From: CAYFJO01 sp964343305
GTDB taxonomy: Bacteria; Planctomycetota; Planctomycetia; Pirellulales; Pirellulaceae
Length of the DNA stretch: 11,399 bases
Direction: 5' to 3'
Assembly: GCA_964343305.1 (NCBI GenBank)
Contig: CAYFJO010000353.1
Location: forward strand, 1 to 11,399
The position numbers and the translations under genes are program-made. Of the stretch, positions 5,093-11,399 are shown piece by piece (positions within the stretch are counted from its first letter, which is position 1; each line of letters opens with the position of its first letter). The notes under the pieces are model-generated. The model saw only the letters and a program-made list of their open reading frames with translations, had not been told where the DNA came from and did not search any database.

Positions 5093-6319
5093 TCAAACCG
5101 CTTTCAATCCATCGACCACGGGCATTTGAAGTGCCCGAATCGACGGAGGAATCGCTCCGACGATTCCGATTAACAAACCAATTCCGCAGCCGATCAACAC
5201 GGTCATGTTGTCGATGCAAAGCGAAAACGCTCCCATCGTAAATCGCACGGCGGCTCCGTGAACGAACACCAACGCAAACATCGCCGCCAACAAACTTGCC
5301 GCGGCAGCGAGCAAGACGCCTTCCTGAATCAAACTCACGACGATCGCTCGGCGCGAAAATCCGATCGTTTGCAACGACGCAAGTTCACGGATACGACCGA
5401 CGACCGACCCGTACATCGTGTTCAAACCAGCAAACACGCCTGCTCCGGCAACAAGCAGCACAACGAGCCAAGCCAACCGTCGGACCGGCTCATAATCTTC
5501 TTGCAACATCGTGTAATACTCTGCTTCGGCCATTGCTTGTAGTTCGAGTTCACGCCGCCCTTTGCAAAACAGATCGAGTTCTGCGAAGTCCGCTTCGGGT
5601 TGCAACGTGACGGCCACGAGGCTCAAGTCTTGTCGCTCCATCGCTTGCTGCAACTCATCAAGTCGGCACCACACTTCCGATTCAAACGCCGAACCGCCCG
5701 CCGAAAACACTCCGCTAATTCGCCACTCGCGTCCCTCGAATTCGATCGACTCGCCGATTCGCGTCATGTCGTCGGTTACGCCAAGTTTTGCGGCAACTAA
5801 TTGTCCCACGATCACTTCGCCTGGCTGCGGCCAGTCGCCTTGTTCCAGTTCCACCTGACGTCGAACGAGCAGCGCGGATCGAGTCACTCCGCGAACCAGT
5901 CCCATCGACGGCTCGTGCGCGCCAGCAGTGACTTCCGTGCCGAGATACAGTTCGGGCGAGACATATTTCTGTCCAAACCGCTCTTGAATTCCTGGTACGT
6001 TTGCCGAAATTTCGTCGCTGGCGCGCATTTGGATCGACGAGTATTCCAGGTTCCTGCCCATCCCCAGCGAAAACGTCACTACCGTTTGCGAATCGCCGCT
6101 GACAATCAACGACCGATCCAGTCCACGAATAAATCCAACGACGACAAACACCAACACCACAACCGTCGTCAGACCCACGAGTGTCAGCAACGTTCGCAGC
6201 GGTCGACGGAACAAGTTTCGTATGGCAAACTCCCAAGGGAGCAGGCGGAATGAGAGAGTCAAGAGTCTAGTGTCCAGAGTCGAGAGAATGCGCAGCGCTA
6301 CACACCTAAGGAAACGCAA
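5093..6319 (-). CDS. FtsX/MacB-type ABC transporter permease A
   Basis: From a TTG at 6319 the protein has 408 residues. Conserved sequence begins at residue 27 (LPWEFAIRNLFRRPLRTLLTLVGL), with helices near 42-64, 281-303, 326-352 and 372-394 and a large periplasmic domain (about 66-275, MacB_PCD-like). IRELASLQTIGFSRR (310-324) and the C-terminal PSIRALQMPVVDGL fit the FtsX family. It differs clearly from permease B, so the pump may be a heterodimer. Odd feature: no ATG exists near the N-terminus. Codons available are TTG 6319, several CTG/TTG codons, and CTG 6244 just before the conserved LPWE, none with a Shine-Dalgarno site. Residues 11-23 (ILSTLDTRLLTLS) are encoded by repeat R7, so the original start appears to have been displaced. 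The true start is uncertain; initiation at 6244 or translational coupling is possible. Substrate unknown. Confidence 0.85.
   Translation of the reverse strand: MRFLRCVALRILSTLDTRLLTLSFRLLPWEFAIRNLFRRPLRTLLTLVGLTTVVVLVFVVVGFIRGLDRSLIVSGDSQTVVTFSLGMGRNLEYSSIQMRASDEISANVPGIQERFGQKYVSPELYLGTEVTAGAHEPSMGLVRGVTRSALLVRRQVELEQGDWPQPGEVIVGQLVAAKLGVTDDMTRIGESIEFEGREWRISGVFSAGGSAFESEVWCRLDELQQAMERQDLSLVAVTLQPEADFAELDLFCKGRRELELQAMAEAEYYTMLQEDYEPVRRLAWLVVLLVAGAGVFAGLNTMYGSVVGRIRELASLQTIGFSRRAIVVSLIQEGVLLAAAASLLAAMFALVFVHGAAVRFTMGAFSLCIDNMTVLIGCGIGLLIGIVGAIPPSIRALQMPVVDGLKAV
6251..6289 (-). repeat. Repeat R7 (reverse), N-terminus of permease A
   Basis: A reverse copy (minus strand: CTCTCGACTCTGGACAC, then CTAGACTCTTGACTCTC) lies just 5' of the conserved permease sequence and occupies the place where the start codon would be expected. 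Confidence 0.8.
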
Positions 6320-6356
6320 CGTATTGAGTCCAGAATTAGCGATTCAAGAACGGCTG

Positions 6357-6390
6357 CTTTGCTCTTGTCTCTGGACTCTCGACTCTTGCC
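6357..6390 (+). repeat. Junction repeat R8 (forward), Cys-rich gene/permease A
   Basis: A forward copy (GCTCTTGTCTCTGGACTC, then TCGACTCTTGC) directly follows the stop codon of the Cys-rich gene (6390-6392) and ends about 38 nt before the first possible permease A start. Confidence 0.8.
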
Positions 6391-6818
6391 TAACAGATCA
6401 GCGACATATGCAACGTGCGCAGAAAGCGACCAGGGTTGCCGCCGCCCATAGAATGCCAATCGTGGTCTAAACCGCGGTTACAGCAGTCGAGCAGTTGGCA
6501 ATCGACGGACAACTCAGTGTCCACCAGCGGCAGGTAGAAGAAATCCGAACCGTCGTTCAATTCGCGAGGCGTCTCCAGGACGGCCCCGCCGCACACTCCT
6601 TGGCAAGGAGACTTGCGCGGGCAGCGATCTGGGGACTGCTCGTTATTCTCCTGTGGCGAGTCATTACAACAACAACACGCGGTCGCGTCAGTTGGGCATA
6701 CGTGCCGGGAAGAGTTTTCCGCCGCACAACATTTGCCATGACACAGCCCTCGTCCGCATGACATCGGGCAGGCAATGATTGCTGAGATAAGAACTGTGGA
6801 AACGACGCGACTGAACAT
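6390..6818 (-). CDS. Small Cys-rich secreted protein, unknown function
   Basis: From ATG 6818 (preceded by AGGG with 7-nt spacing) the protein has 142 residues and 17 cysteines. Residues 1-16 are a signal peptide; Ile-Ile-Ala-Cys17 could be a lipobox. Cysteines cluster as C17-P-M-S-C21, C26-H-G-K-C30-C31, C41, four in a row at 48-51, and C66, C72, C76 in SPCQGVCGGAVLE. Others are at 107, 112, 113 and the last residue, 142. Such spacing suggests metal binding or a disulfide-knotted periplasmic protein. From memory, similar Cys-rich proteins accompany TolC/HlyD efflux genes in planctomycetes; this is unverified. An ATG at 6833 and a TTG at 6836 in the same frame lack a ribosome binding site. 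The gene lies between tolC-like (69 nt upstream) and permease A, with its own promoter. No family name is offered. Confidence 0.75.
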   Translation of the reverse strand: MFSRVVSTVLISAIIACPMSCGRGLCHGKCCAAENSSRHVCPTDATACCCCNDSPQENNEQSPDRCPRKSPCQGVCGGAVLETPRELNDGSDFFYLPLVDTELSVDCQLLDCCNRGLDHDWHSMGGGNPGRFLRTLHMSLIC

Positions 6819-6845
6819 AATGAAACCCTGCATCAACTATTATCT

Positions 6846-6874
6846 ATCATAAAGCGAGCTGATTCAGGAGTCAA
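6846..6874 (-). promoter_or_regulatory. Near-consensus sigma70-type promoter for the Cys-rich gene and downstream operon
   Basis: On the minus strand, -35 TTGACT (6869-6874) and -10 TATGAT (6846-6851) are separated by exactly 17 nt, each one base from consensus. Transcription would begin near 6839, about 20 nt before ATG 6818. The spacer contains a small palindrome, CTGA-A-TCAG (6859-6867), a possible operator. This promoter can express the permease, lipoprotein and adaptor genes independently of the TolC-like gene. Confidence 0.7.
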
Positions 6875-6887
6875 AGTGAATTAAGAG

Positions 6888-8255
6888 CTAGAATGAATTT
6901 CGGGCACGATTGGCCGCCAAACTCCCCGTCAACAGTTGCCCTTCAATCGCGGTCGCGGACGACCAAAACATACGTAGCGAATCGAGATAGGCCAGATTCA
7001 CCTGAAGATTGGTTTGCTGTGCAATGAGCAGCGTTACGTACTTCACTTGGCCTTTTTCATAACCGTCGGAGACGAGTTCGAGCGATCGTTTGGCGCGCGG
7101 CACCATACTCTGGCTGTAACGCTCGACCTGCTGGCGGGCATTCGAATAACGCCGAAAAGCCACTGCCAGCCGATCCTGCAAGTCGAGTTCCAATCGTTTG
7201 ACGTTGTTGCAGGCGGCCACCCACTGGGCTTCGGCCGCGCGAATGTTGCCCTGGTTACGGTCAAAAATGGGGATCGGAATTCCCAACTGGGCGTTGGCAA
7301 CGTCGCTGTCCGTGATGTTGTGATGCCGCACGCTGACCGACAGATCCACATTGGGAATCCGCTCTCTTTTTGCACGGCGAAGCACGATACTGGCTCGCTC
7401 GACTCGTGTCCGCGCGGCGTGCAATTCGGGATTGTTGTCGACCACACGCTGGTAGCAACGATCCCACTCGAATTTCGGCAATTCCGAATCAACCGCGCCA
7501 ACAAGTGGCCCGATCTGCATGGTCGGCACTCCGGCGACGGCCGCCAGACGCCGCCACGTTTCCATGCTTTCGTTGCGAGCGTTTTCGAACAGGATGTGTG
7601 TTTCATCCGCTTTGATCTGCGCCTGCAACAGATCGTTCTCCGTCGCCAATCTTCCGCGCAGCAACGTCCGGGTCGCTTGCACCATCTCATCACCAATGCG
7701 GGCCAGATCCTCCGTTAAATCATATTGCCGCTGAGCGACGAGTGCCTCATAGAACCGGACTCGCACGTCGCTCAATACGCGCCGATGCTGTGCTTCGAGC
7801 AGCAGGCTTGCTTCGTCCACTTCCTTGCCAGCGATCGCATGATCCAATCGCAATTTGCCGCCGGTAACAAACCGCTGGCTGACAAACCCACCCTGCTGTC
7901 CAGACGTTCCTCGGTTTCCGATCTCCGTGCCGTGATAGCCGGCAACCGGGTTCGGAAACAGTCTCGATTGAATCTGGCGCCCGCGAGCCGCTTCCATTTG
8001 GGCCGCGGCTGTAGCCAACGCTGGATTATTCTGAAACGCGATGCATTCGAGATCCGCCAGCGTGAGCGGCTCGTCAGGTTGCGACTCGTGCATCGCAGGC
8101 GAGGTACGTCGCGGAGGACTGGACTCCACTGTTTGGACGAATTTCGAATTGGCTGAGATCGCACTCGCATCGATAACCGATGTCTTCGGCACGGACTTGC
8201 ACCCCGCGAGCATCGCGAGCAAGGCCACGGCAATCACAAAATCGACTCTCAACAT
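6888..8255 (-). CDS. TolC/CusC-type outer-membrane efflux lipoprotein
   Basis: The 455-residue protein has a signal peptide with the lipobox Leu-Ala-Gly-Cys19, as in the CusC/OprM/CzcC outer-membrane factors. Mature sequence shows the two-repeat outer-membrane-efflux (OEP) plan: LTLADLECIAFQNNPALATAAAQMEAARGRQIQSR near 46-80, a first coiled-coil half to about 220, then NNPELHAARTRVERASIVLRRAKRERIPNVDLSVSV near 273-308 opening the second half, and SLELVSDGYEKGQVKYVTLLIAQQTNLQVN near 393-422 near the end. It forms the trimeric channel through the outer membrane. ATG 8255 is chosen because GGGAAG lies 7 nt upstream; a TTG one codon earlier is also open. It precedes the Cys-rich gene by 69 nt and is probably partly co-transcribed with it. 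Confidence 0.9.
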   Translation of the reverse strand: MLRVDFVIAVALLAMLAGCKSVPKTSVIDASAISANSKFVQTVESSPPRRTSPAMHESQPDEPLTLADLECIAFQNNPALATAAAQMEAARGRQIQSRLFPNPVAGYHGTEIGNRGTSGQQGGFVSQRFVTGGKLRLDHAIAGKEVDEASLLLEAQHRRVLSDVRVRFYEALVAQRQYDLTEDLARIGDEMVQATRTLLRGRLATENDLLQAQIKADETHILFENARNESMETWRRLAAVAGVPTMQIGPLVGAVDSELPKFEWDRCYQRVVDNNPELHAARTRVERASIVLRRAKRERIPNVDLSVSVRHHNITDSDVANAQLGIPIPIFDRNQGNIRAAEAQWVAACNNVKRLELDLQDRLAVAFRRYSNARQQVERYSQSMVPRAKRSLELVSDGYEKGQVKYVTLLIAQQTNLQVNLAYLDSLRMFWSSATAIEGQLLTGSLAANRARNSF

Positions 8256-8400
8256 CAAGACACTTCCCAGACAGAATTCGCACCACTATCCGTGATATCG
8301 GCACATCACCAGCATTGGATGGTGCCCGGAACTGCCAGACGTTTGGGAAATGCCCTGGCCCGCCGGTTGTAACGACCGTGCAGATTTTCAGGCCACACAA
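8256..8400. other. Gap between the S1 gene and the TolC-like gene
   Basis: This 145-nt gap must hold the end of the S1 transcript and possibly the TolC promoter. I see only a weak 5-bp stem (GCCAG/CTGGC on the minus strand, near 8329-8354), no T-run terminator and no promoter near consensus. Confidence 0.5.
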
Positions 8401-10080
8401 CTACCACTTCAAGCCGAACTGCTCGCCGCCAGAGGGCTTGTCTTTACCGCCTTTGAGTGGACCTTTGCGCCTGGGAACGGCGAGTTCGCGTGGCGGTTCG
8501 TCCGCGAACTCTTCTTTCTTGACGTCTTTCTTTTCAGGCTCAGGCATGGTCGCTTTGAGTGATAGCGCCATCCGCTGGTTGCCACGGTCGACGGACAGCA
8601 CCTTGCATTCGACTTCCTGGCCTTCCTGGACCACGTTGGTCACGGCGATCACGCGATGATGAGCCAACTCGGAAATGTGAATCATGCCCTCAACACCCGG
8701 CTCTAGTTTGACGAACGCACCAAAGTTGGCGACTCTTGAAACGGTTCCGCGGACAGTGCTGTTTGCTTGATATTTGTCTTCGACCTTGTCCCACGGATGT
8801 TCCTGCAAATCGCGGTAGGTCAGCGAAATCTTGCCCGACTCCTTGTTGACTTTCTCAACTTTCACCTTGACCGCCTGGCCTTCCTTGAACACTTCGCTGG
8901 GGTGTTCGATTCGATCCCAACTCATCTTGCTGATGTGCACCAGGCCATCCACGCCACCGATGTCGACGAACGCGCCGAAGTCGCGAATGCTAGTGACCGT
9001 GCCGTCACAGATCTGCCCCACTTCGAGTTTTTCCAGCGTCTCTTTGCGTTTCTCTTGCGACTCGCGTTCCATGATCGCGCGGTGGCTGAGCACCAACTTG
9101 CGCCGACGCGGGTTCACTTCCTGGACCACGCATTGCAGCTTTTGATTGATGTATTCACCCAAGTTTTCGACGCGATGAGTCGCGATCTGACTGGCGGGGA
9201 TGAAGCCGCGAATGTTGTTGATCATGCATTCGAGCCCGCCGGTGTTCGAACCGGTGATACGCGTTTCGACCACGGCACCTTCCGTCAAGTCCGACCAATC
9301 GCCGACACTGACCGACGCGCCGGGAATCGACAATTCGTACAGCCCGTCGTCCTGGTTAAAACCACGGACGACAACGTCCATCATGGAGCCAAGCTTGGGC
9401 TGCTTTTTAAACTGCCGCAGCGAAACGACGCCTTCGTGACGTCCGCCAAGTGAAAAGAACACATCGTCGTTGTGGAGGCGAATGACCATTGCTTTGTGTC
9501 GCGAATCTTCCTCCAACTCGTTGCCTGATTGTGCGACTGCATCGTCCGCGATCAACTCGTCGATCGACACGTCGCCAAGCGCGTCGTTAATCTCTTGCTC
9601 CAAGTCGTGGGTCGCCACCGGCTTGATTTCCACTTTCGGAAGATCGATCGGGTCCGGTACGGGCGCTGGCTCCGGCGCGGGCTGCGGCGGCAACTCGGCC
9701 GCTGGTTGCTCGCCAGACTCAGTACTTGGCTCGGGCGTCGTGGCTGCGGTCGGTTCCGCCACTTGAGGCTTCGGTTCAACGCCACTTTCCGCTTGACGAA
9801 CGGCCTTTGGCTTTTGTGGCGTAAGTTCGGGATTCGCTGGGTCACGCTGCGATCCGATCAAGACCTTGCTGCGACGAGGGGCGGGCGAATCGGACTCGGT
9901 TGACGTCGATTCATCAGACGGTTTGTCCCCCGCTTCAACCATGTCTTGAGAATCGGCCGATGCGGCTGCGTCCTCGATCGGCGCGGTTTCATCCGTCGCT
10001 GGAGTTGGTTGGTCCGAAGATTCCTTGGGCAAGGCGGAATCTTCGGACTTCTCAGAGATTTGTGTGGTATCGTCACTCAT
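8401..10080 (-). CDS. rpsA: Ribosomal protein S1-like RNA-binding protein
   Basis: The 559-residue protein has four S1 (OB-fold) RNA-binding domains at about 194-254, 266-335, 353-424 and 438-510. The last two are closest to the consensus (GTVTSIRDFGAFVDIGGVDGLVHISKMS and GTVSRVANFGAFVKLEPGVEGMIHISEL). E. coli S1 has six domains; four is common outside Proteobacteria. Residues 1-190 are an acidic extension rich in Pro, Ala, Glu and Ser, likely disordered. The C-terminus is a basic Gly/Lys-rich tail ending in GGEQFGLKW. S1 brings mRNA to the 30S subunit, which matters here because many genes in this window lack a Shine-Dalgarno site; its own ATG at 10080 also lacks one. Transcribed alone or with the efflux locus, 145 nt apart. 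The gene symbol rests on domain content. Confidence 0.9.
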   Translation of the reverse strand: MSDDTTQISEKSEDSALPKESSDQPTPATDETAPIEDAAASADSQDMVEAGDKPSDESTSTESDSPAPRRSKVLIGSQRDPANPELTPQKPKAVRQAESGVEPKPQVAEPTAATTPEPSTESGEQPAAELPPQPAPEPAPVPDPIDLPKVEIKPVATHDLEQEINDALGDVSIDELIADDAVAQSGNELEEDSRHKAMVIRLHNDDVFFSLGGRHEGVVSLRQFKKQPKLGSMMDVVVRGFNQDDGLYELSIPGASVSVGDWSDLTEGAVVETRITGSNTGGLECMINNIRGFIPASQIATHRVENLGEYINQKLQCVVQEVNPRRRKLVLSHRAIMERESQEKRKETLEKLEVGQICDGTVTSIRDFGAFVDIGGVDGLVHISKMSWDRIEHPSEVFKEGQAVKVKVEKVNKESGKISLTYRDLQEHPWDKVEDKYQANSTVRGTVSRVANFGAFVKLEPGVEGMIHISELAHHRVIAVTNVVQEGQEVECKVLSVDRGNQRMALSLKATMPEPEKKDVKKEEFADEPPRELAVPRRKGPLKGGKDKPSGGEQFGLKW

Positions 10081-10302
10081 AAAATTCTTGACTCAGACCA
10101 ATGGACTCGACCAGCTTGCTCGGGTGGTTTTAGTCTAGCAATATCGATAGCCAAACGATAGTCACTTTGAGGATTTGCATCAGTTTTTGCCGGCCATCCC
10201 TTGGATTGCATTTTCAGTTTGCGGTAAGTTATGGGGCGTCCTCGTTGAACCGCTGTGCTCAACGGGGCGCGCGGATTCGAGCGTCGGTCAGCGCGCGGCC
10301 CG
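10081..10302. other. Divergent intergenic region between S1 and the unknown gene
   Basis: The 222-nt region must contain promoters for both directions. I see no promoter close to consensus on either strand. A GC-rich imperfect inverted repeat near 10263-10300 (GGGCGCGC against GCGCGGCCC) lies directly before ATG 10303 and could fold in the leader. An open frame from GTG 10255 runs through it, so the downstream gene might start earlier. Confidence 0.5.
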
Positions 10303-10932
10303 ATGGGCACGGCAGTTAAACGATTCACTGCATTTGACAGAGTGGAGTCCGGCAAAGTGATTGAATTCGACATCGATCGTTATGGTCCTGGTGTGAACGA
10401 GCTACTTGGAAGTGAGCCCCTCTGCGCCATAGGACCCGGTTCGCCCCACCCGTCGATGCAAGCCGCACTGGGAGCGTTGACTCCGGAAAACGTCGTGGTG
10501 CCGAATGGTTTAGTCGATCGAGACATGGCCGCATGTTGCGTTTCGGCGCTGTGGATCTTGTACGATTTTCTCGACACTGCGCACACGATCAGCCAAGGCA
10601 TCTCGACAACCAGCGGCAGCTTTTGGCACGGTATCATGCATCGCCGCGAGCCGGACTTTCCGAACGCCAAATACTGGTTTCGCCGCGTTGGTGACCACGA
10701 GGTGTTTCCCGCGTTGTGCAAGGGGGCACGTCAGATCGCAGCGGCGGAAGAGCACGATGCAAAGGCCGAATTCCTGATTGACCAGGCGGATTGGGATCCG
10801 TATCGTTTTATTGATTTGTGTGAAGCGTCGTCACGCAGTCAATCTTCGAGCGAAATGCTGTGCCGCAAGATCGCTCAACTCGAGTGGCGTTTGTTGTTTG
10901 ATTTTTGTTACCAACGAGCGATTGGAAAGTAG
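10303..10932 (+). CDS. Conserved protein of unknown function
   Basis: I do not recognise a named family. From ATG 10303 the protein has 209 residues, is soluble, and has no signal peptide or membrane segment. The most distinctive stretch is residues 87-132: a helix-like YDFLDTAHTISQ with His94, then SGSFWHGIMHRREPDF (105-120) and AKYWFRRVGDHEVF (122-135). The concentration of His, Arg, Trp and Asp in short invariant-looking blocks suggests an active or binding site. A similar block occurs, to my memory, in hypothetical proteins of planctomycetes and acidobacteria; unverified. No Shine-Dalgarno site precedes ATG 10303; a GTG start at 10255 would add 16 Arg/Gly-rich residues and looks less likely. 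The next gene begins 6 nt after its stop, so the two are probably one transcript. Confidence 0.75.
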   Translation: MGTAVKRFTAFDRVESGKVIEFDIDRYGPGVNELLGSEPLCAIGPGSPHPSMQAALGALTPENVVVPNGLVDRDMAACCVSALWILYDFLDTAHTISQGISTTSGSFWHGIMHRREPDFPNAKYWFRRVGDHEVFPALCKGARQIAAAEEHDAKAEFLIDQADWDPYRFIDLCEASSRSQSSSEMLCRKIAQLEWRLLFDFCYQRAIGK

Positions 10933-10938
10933 CGTCGG

Positions 10939-11399
10939 ATGCCATTTCATTTTCAATGCCCGAACGGCCATTTGCTGGAAGCGATGGAGTCGCAAGCTGG
11001 CGACGAGTGTAATTGTCCGCACTGTGGTGTGCTGATCCTCATTCCGCAACCGGAAGACATGGAATCCGAAACTCCGGACGAACCACCTGGCGAAGTGATT
11101 CCCGACGTGACCGGCAAGCCGAAAGTGGGCTCAGATCCGATCGATGCCACCAAGCCGAACGATGACGACCTCTTACACATCCCGTGTCCGAACGGTCATT
11201 TGCTGGACACACCGCGAGACATGCTGGACCAGGAAGTCATGTGTCCGCACTGCGACGCACAATTCTTGTTGCGTGAAACGGACAGCGAAGAATATCAACG
11301 CCGCCGTGCCCAGCAACTGGAGGCCCGCGACGCCAAGATTGGCAAACTGTGGCTGAACTTTGCGATCGTCACCGGAGTGCTGGTGCTGCTTGGACTTTT
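10939..11399 (+). CDS. Tandem zinc-ribbon-like membrane protein (partial, 3' end outside window)
   Basis: The frame is open from ATG 10939 to the window end, giving 153 residues without a stop. Two similar motifs are visible: C7-P-N-G-H11-L-L ... C26-P-H-C29 and C83-P-N-G-H87-L-L ... C102-P-H-C105. Each has Cys, His, Cys and Cys at zinc-ribbon-like spacing. The linker (36-80) is rich in Pro, Glu and Asp. Residues 116-136 are charged and helical, and a hydrophobic membrane segment starts near 137 (LWLNFAIVTGVLVLLGL) and runs off the window. The ribbons would be cytoplasmic if the helix is a signal anchor, an inference. The duplicated ribbon and anchor suggest a sensor or scaffold; function is unknown. 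It follows the preceding gene by 6 nt. Confidence 0.75.
   Translation, partial: MPFHFQCPNGHLLEAMESQAGDECNCPHCGVLILIPQPEDMESETPDEPPGEVIPDVTGKPKVGSDPIDATKPNDDDLLHIPCPNGHLLDTPRDMLDQEVMCPHCDAQFLLRETDSEEYQRRRAQQLEARDAKIGKLWLNFAIVTGVLVLLGL

Noticed and set aside
2076..6390. CRISPR array
   Set aside because: The repeats are degenerate, irregularly spaced by whole genes and alternate in orientation; there are no spacers of even length and no cas genes.
6357..6392. Readthrough of the Cys-rich gene stop codon into the repeat
   Set aside because: The stop is TAG and the following codons only give the low-complexity Lys/Ser/Arg/Glu peptide typical of the repeat; there is no sign of a continued domain.
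7014..7718. 234-codon open frame on the plus strand
   Set aside because: It lies antisense within the well-supported TolC-like gene and has no start signal or family features.
8256..8400. Intrinsic terminator after the S1 gene
   Set aside because: Only short stems are visible and there is no T-run; not enough to call.
8767..9453. 228-codon open frame on the plus strand
   Set aside because: It is antisense to the conserved S1 domains.
10083..10096. Further copy of the junction repeat (CTTGACTCAG) upstream of S1
   Set aside because: Only about ten bases match and no second unit is present, so chance is likely.

Overview
The window reads as chromosomal DNA of moderate GC from a planctomycete, probably the Pirellulales-like branch. 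The main evidence is a ribosomal protein S1 with a long Pro/Glu/Ala-rich N-terminus and a Gly/Lys-rich tail ending in FGLKW, together with Planctomycetes-type hypothetical proteins and FtsX/MacB-type efflux genes. This placement is from memory of protein families, not from a search.

Layout. Positions 1-291 are non-coding and hold a pair of palindromic REP-like repeats. An OmpH/Skp-like lipoprotein gene follows on the plus strand (292-891). Convergent to it, and filling 926-8255 on the minus strand, is a seven-gene efflux locus. Read 5' to 3' it runs: TolC-type outer-membrane lipoprotein, Cys-rich secreted protein (17 Cys in 142 residues, with its own near-consensus promoter), MacB/FtsX permease A, small OB-like lipoprotein, HlyD/MacA-like adaptor, LolD/MacB-type ATPase, and FtsX permease B (ATGA overlap with the ATPase). 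Upstream on the same strand is ribosomal protein S1 (8401-10080). Divergent from S1 are a conserved protein of unknown function (10303-10932) and, 6 nt later, a membrane-anchored protein with two zinc-ribbon-like motifs that runs off the window (10939-11399).

Most interesting signal 1: the small lipoprotein has an in-frame TGA directly after Cys107, and the same frame continues as plausible beta-rich coding sequence for 64 more codons to a second TGA at 4472. Immediately 3' of the first TGA the mRNA folds into a hairpin with the geometry of a bacterial SECIS: 21 nt from UGA to the apical loop, loop AGUU with G in its second position, 7-bp perfect upper stem, 6-bp lower stem. A selenocysteine-containing C-U lipoprotein in an efflux operon is the best reading; a recent nonsense mutation or base-call error is the main alternative.

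Most interesting signal 2: a family of short repeats built on GACTCTTGTCTCTC and its complement occurs at nearly every gene junction of the efflux locus between 2.07 and 6.39 kb. Its nine arms alternate strictly in orientation, so four gene segments in a row are bracketed by inverted copies. The repeats also run into genes. They encode the hydrophobic core of the small lipoprotein's signal peptide, an in-frame linker in the adaptor, the C-terminal tail of the ATPase, and the ATG-less N-terminus of permease A.

How the genes may work together (inference): ATPase plus two unlike FtsX-type permeases form the inner-membrane engine, the adaptor spans the periplasm and the TolC-like protein opens the outer membrane. 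The Cys-rich protein and the C/U lipoprotein may add a metal- or thiol-related function in the periplasm.
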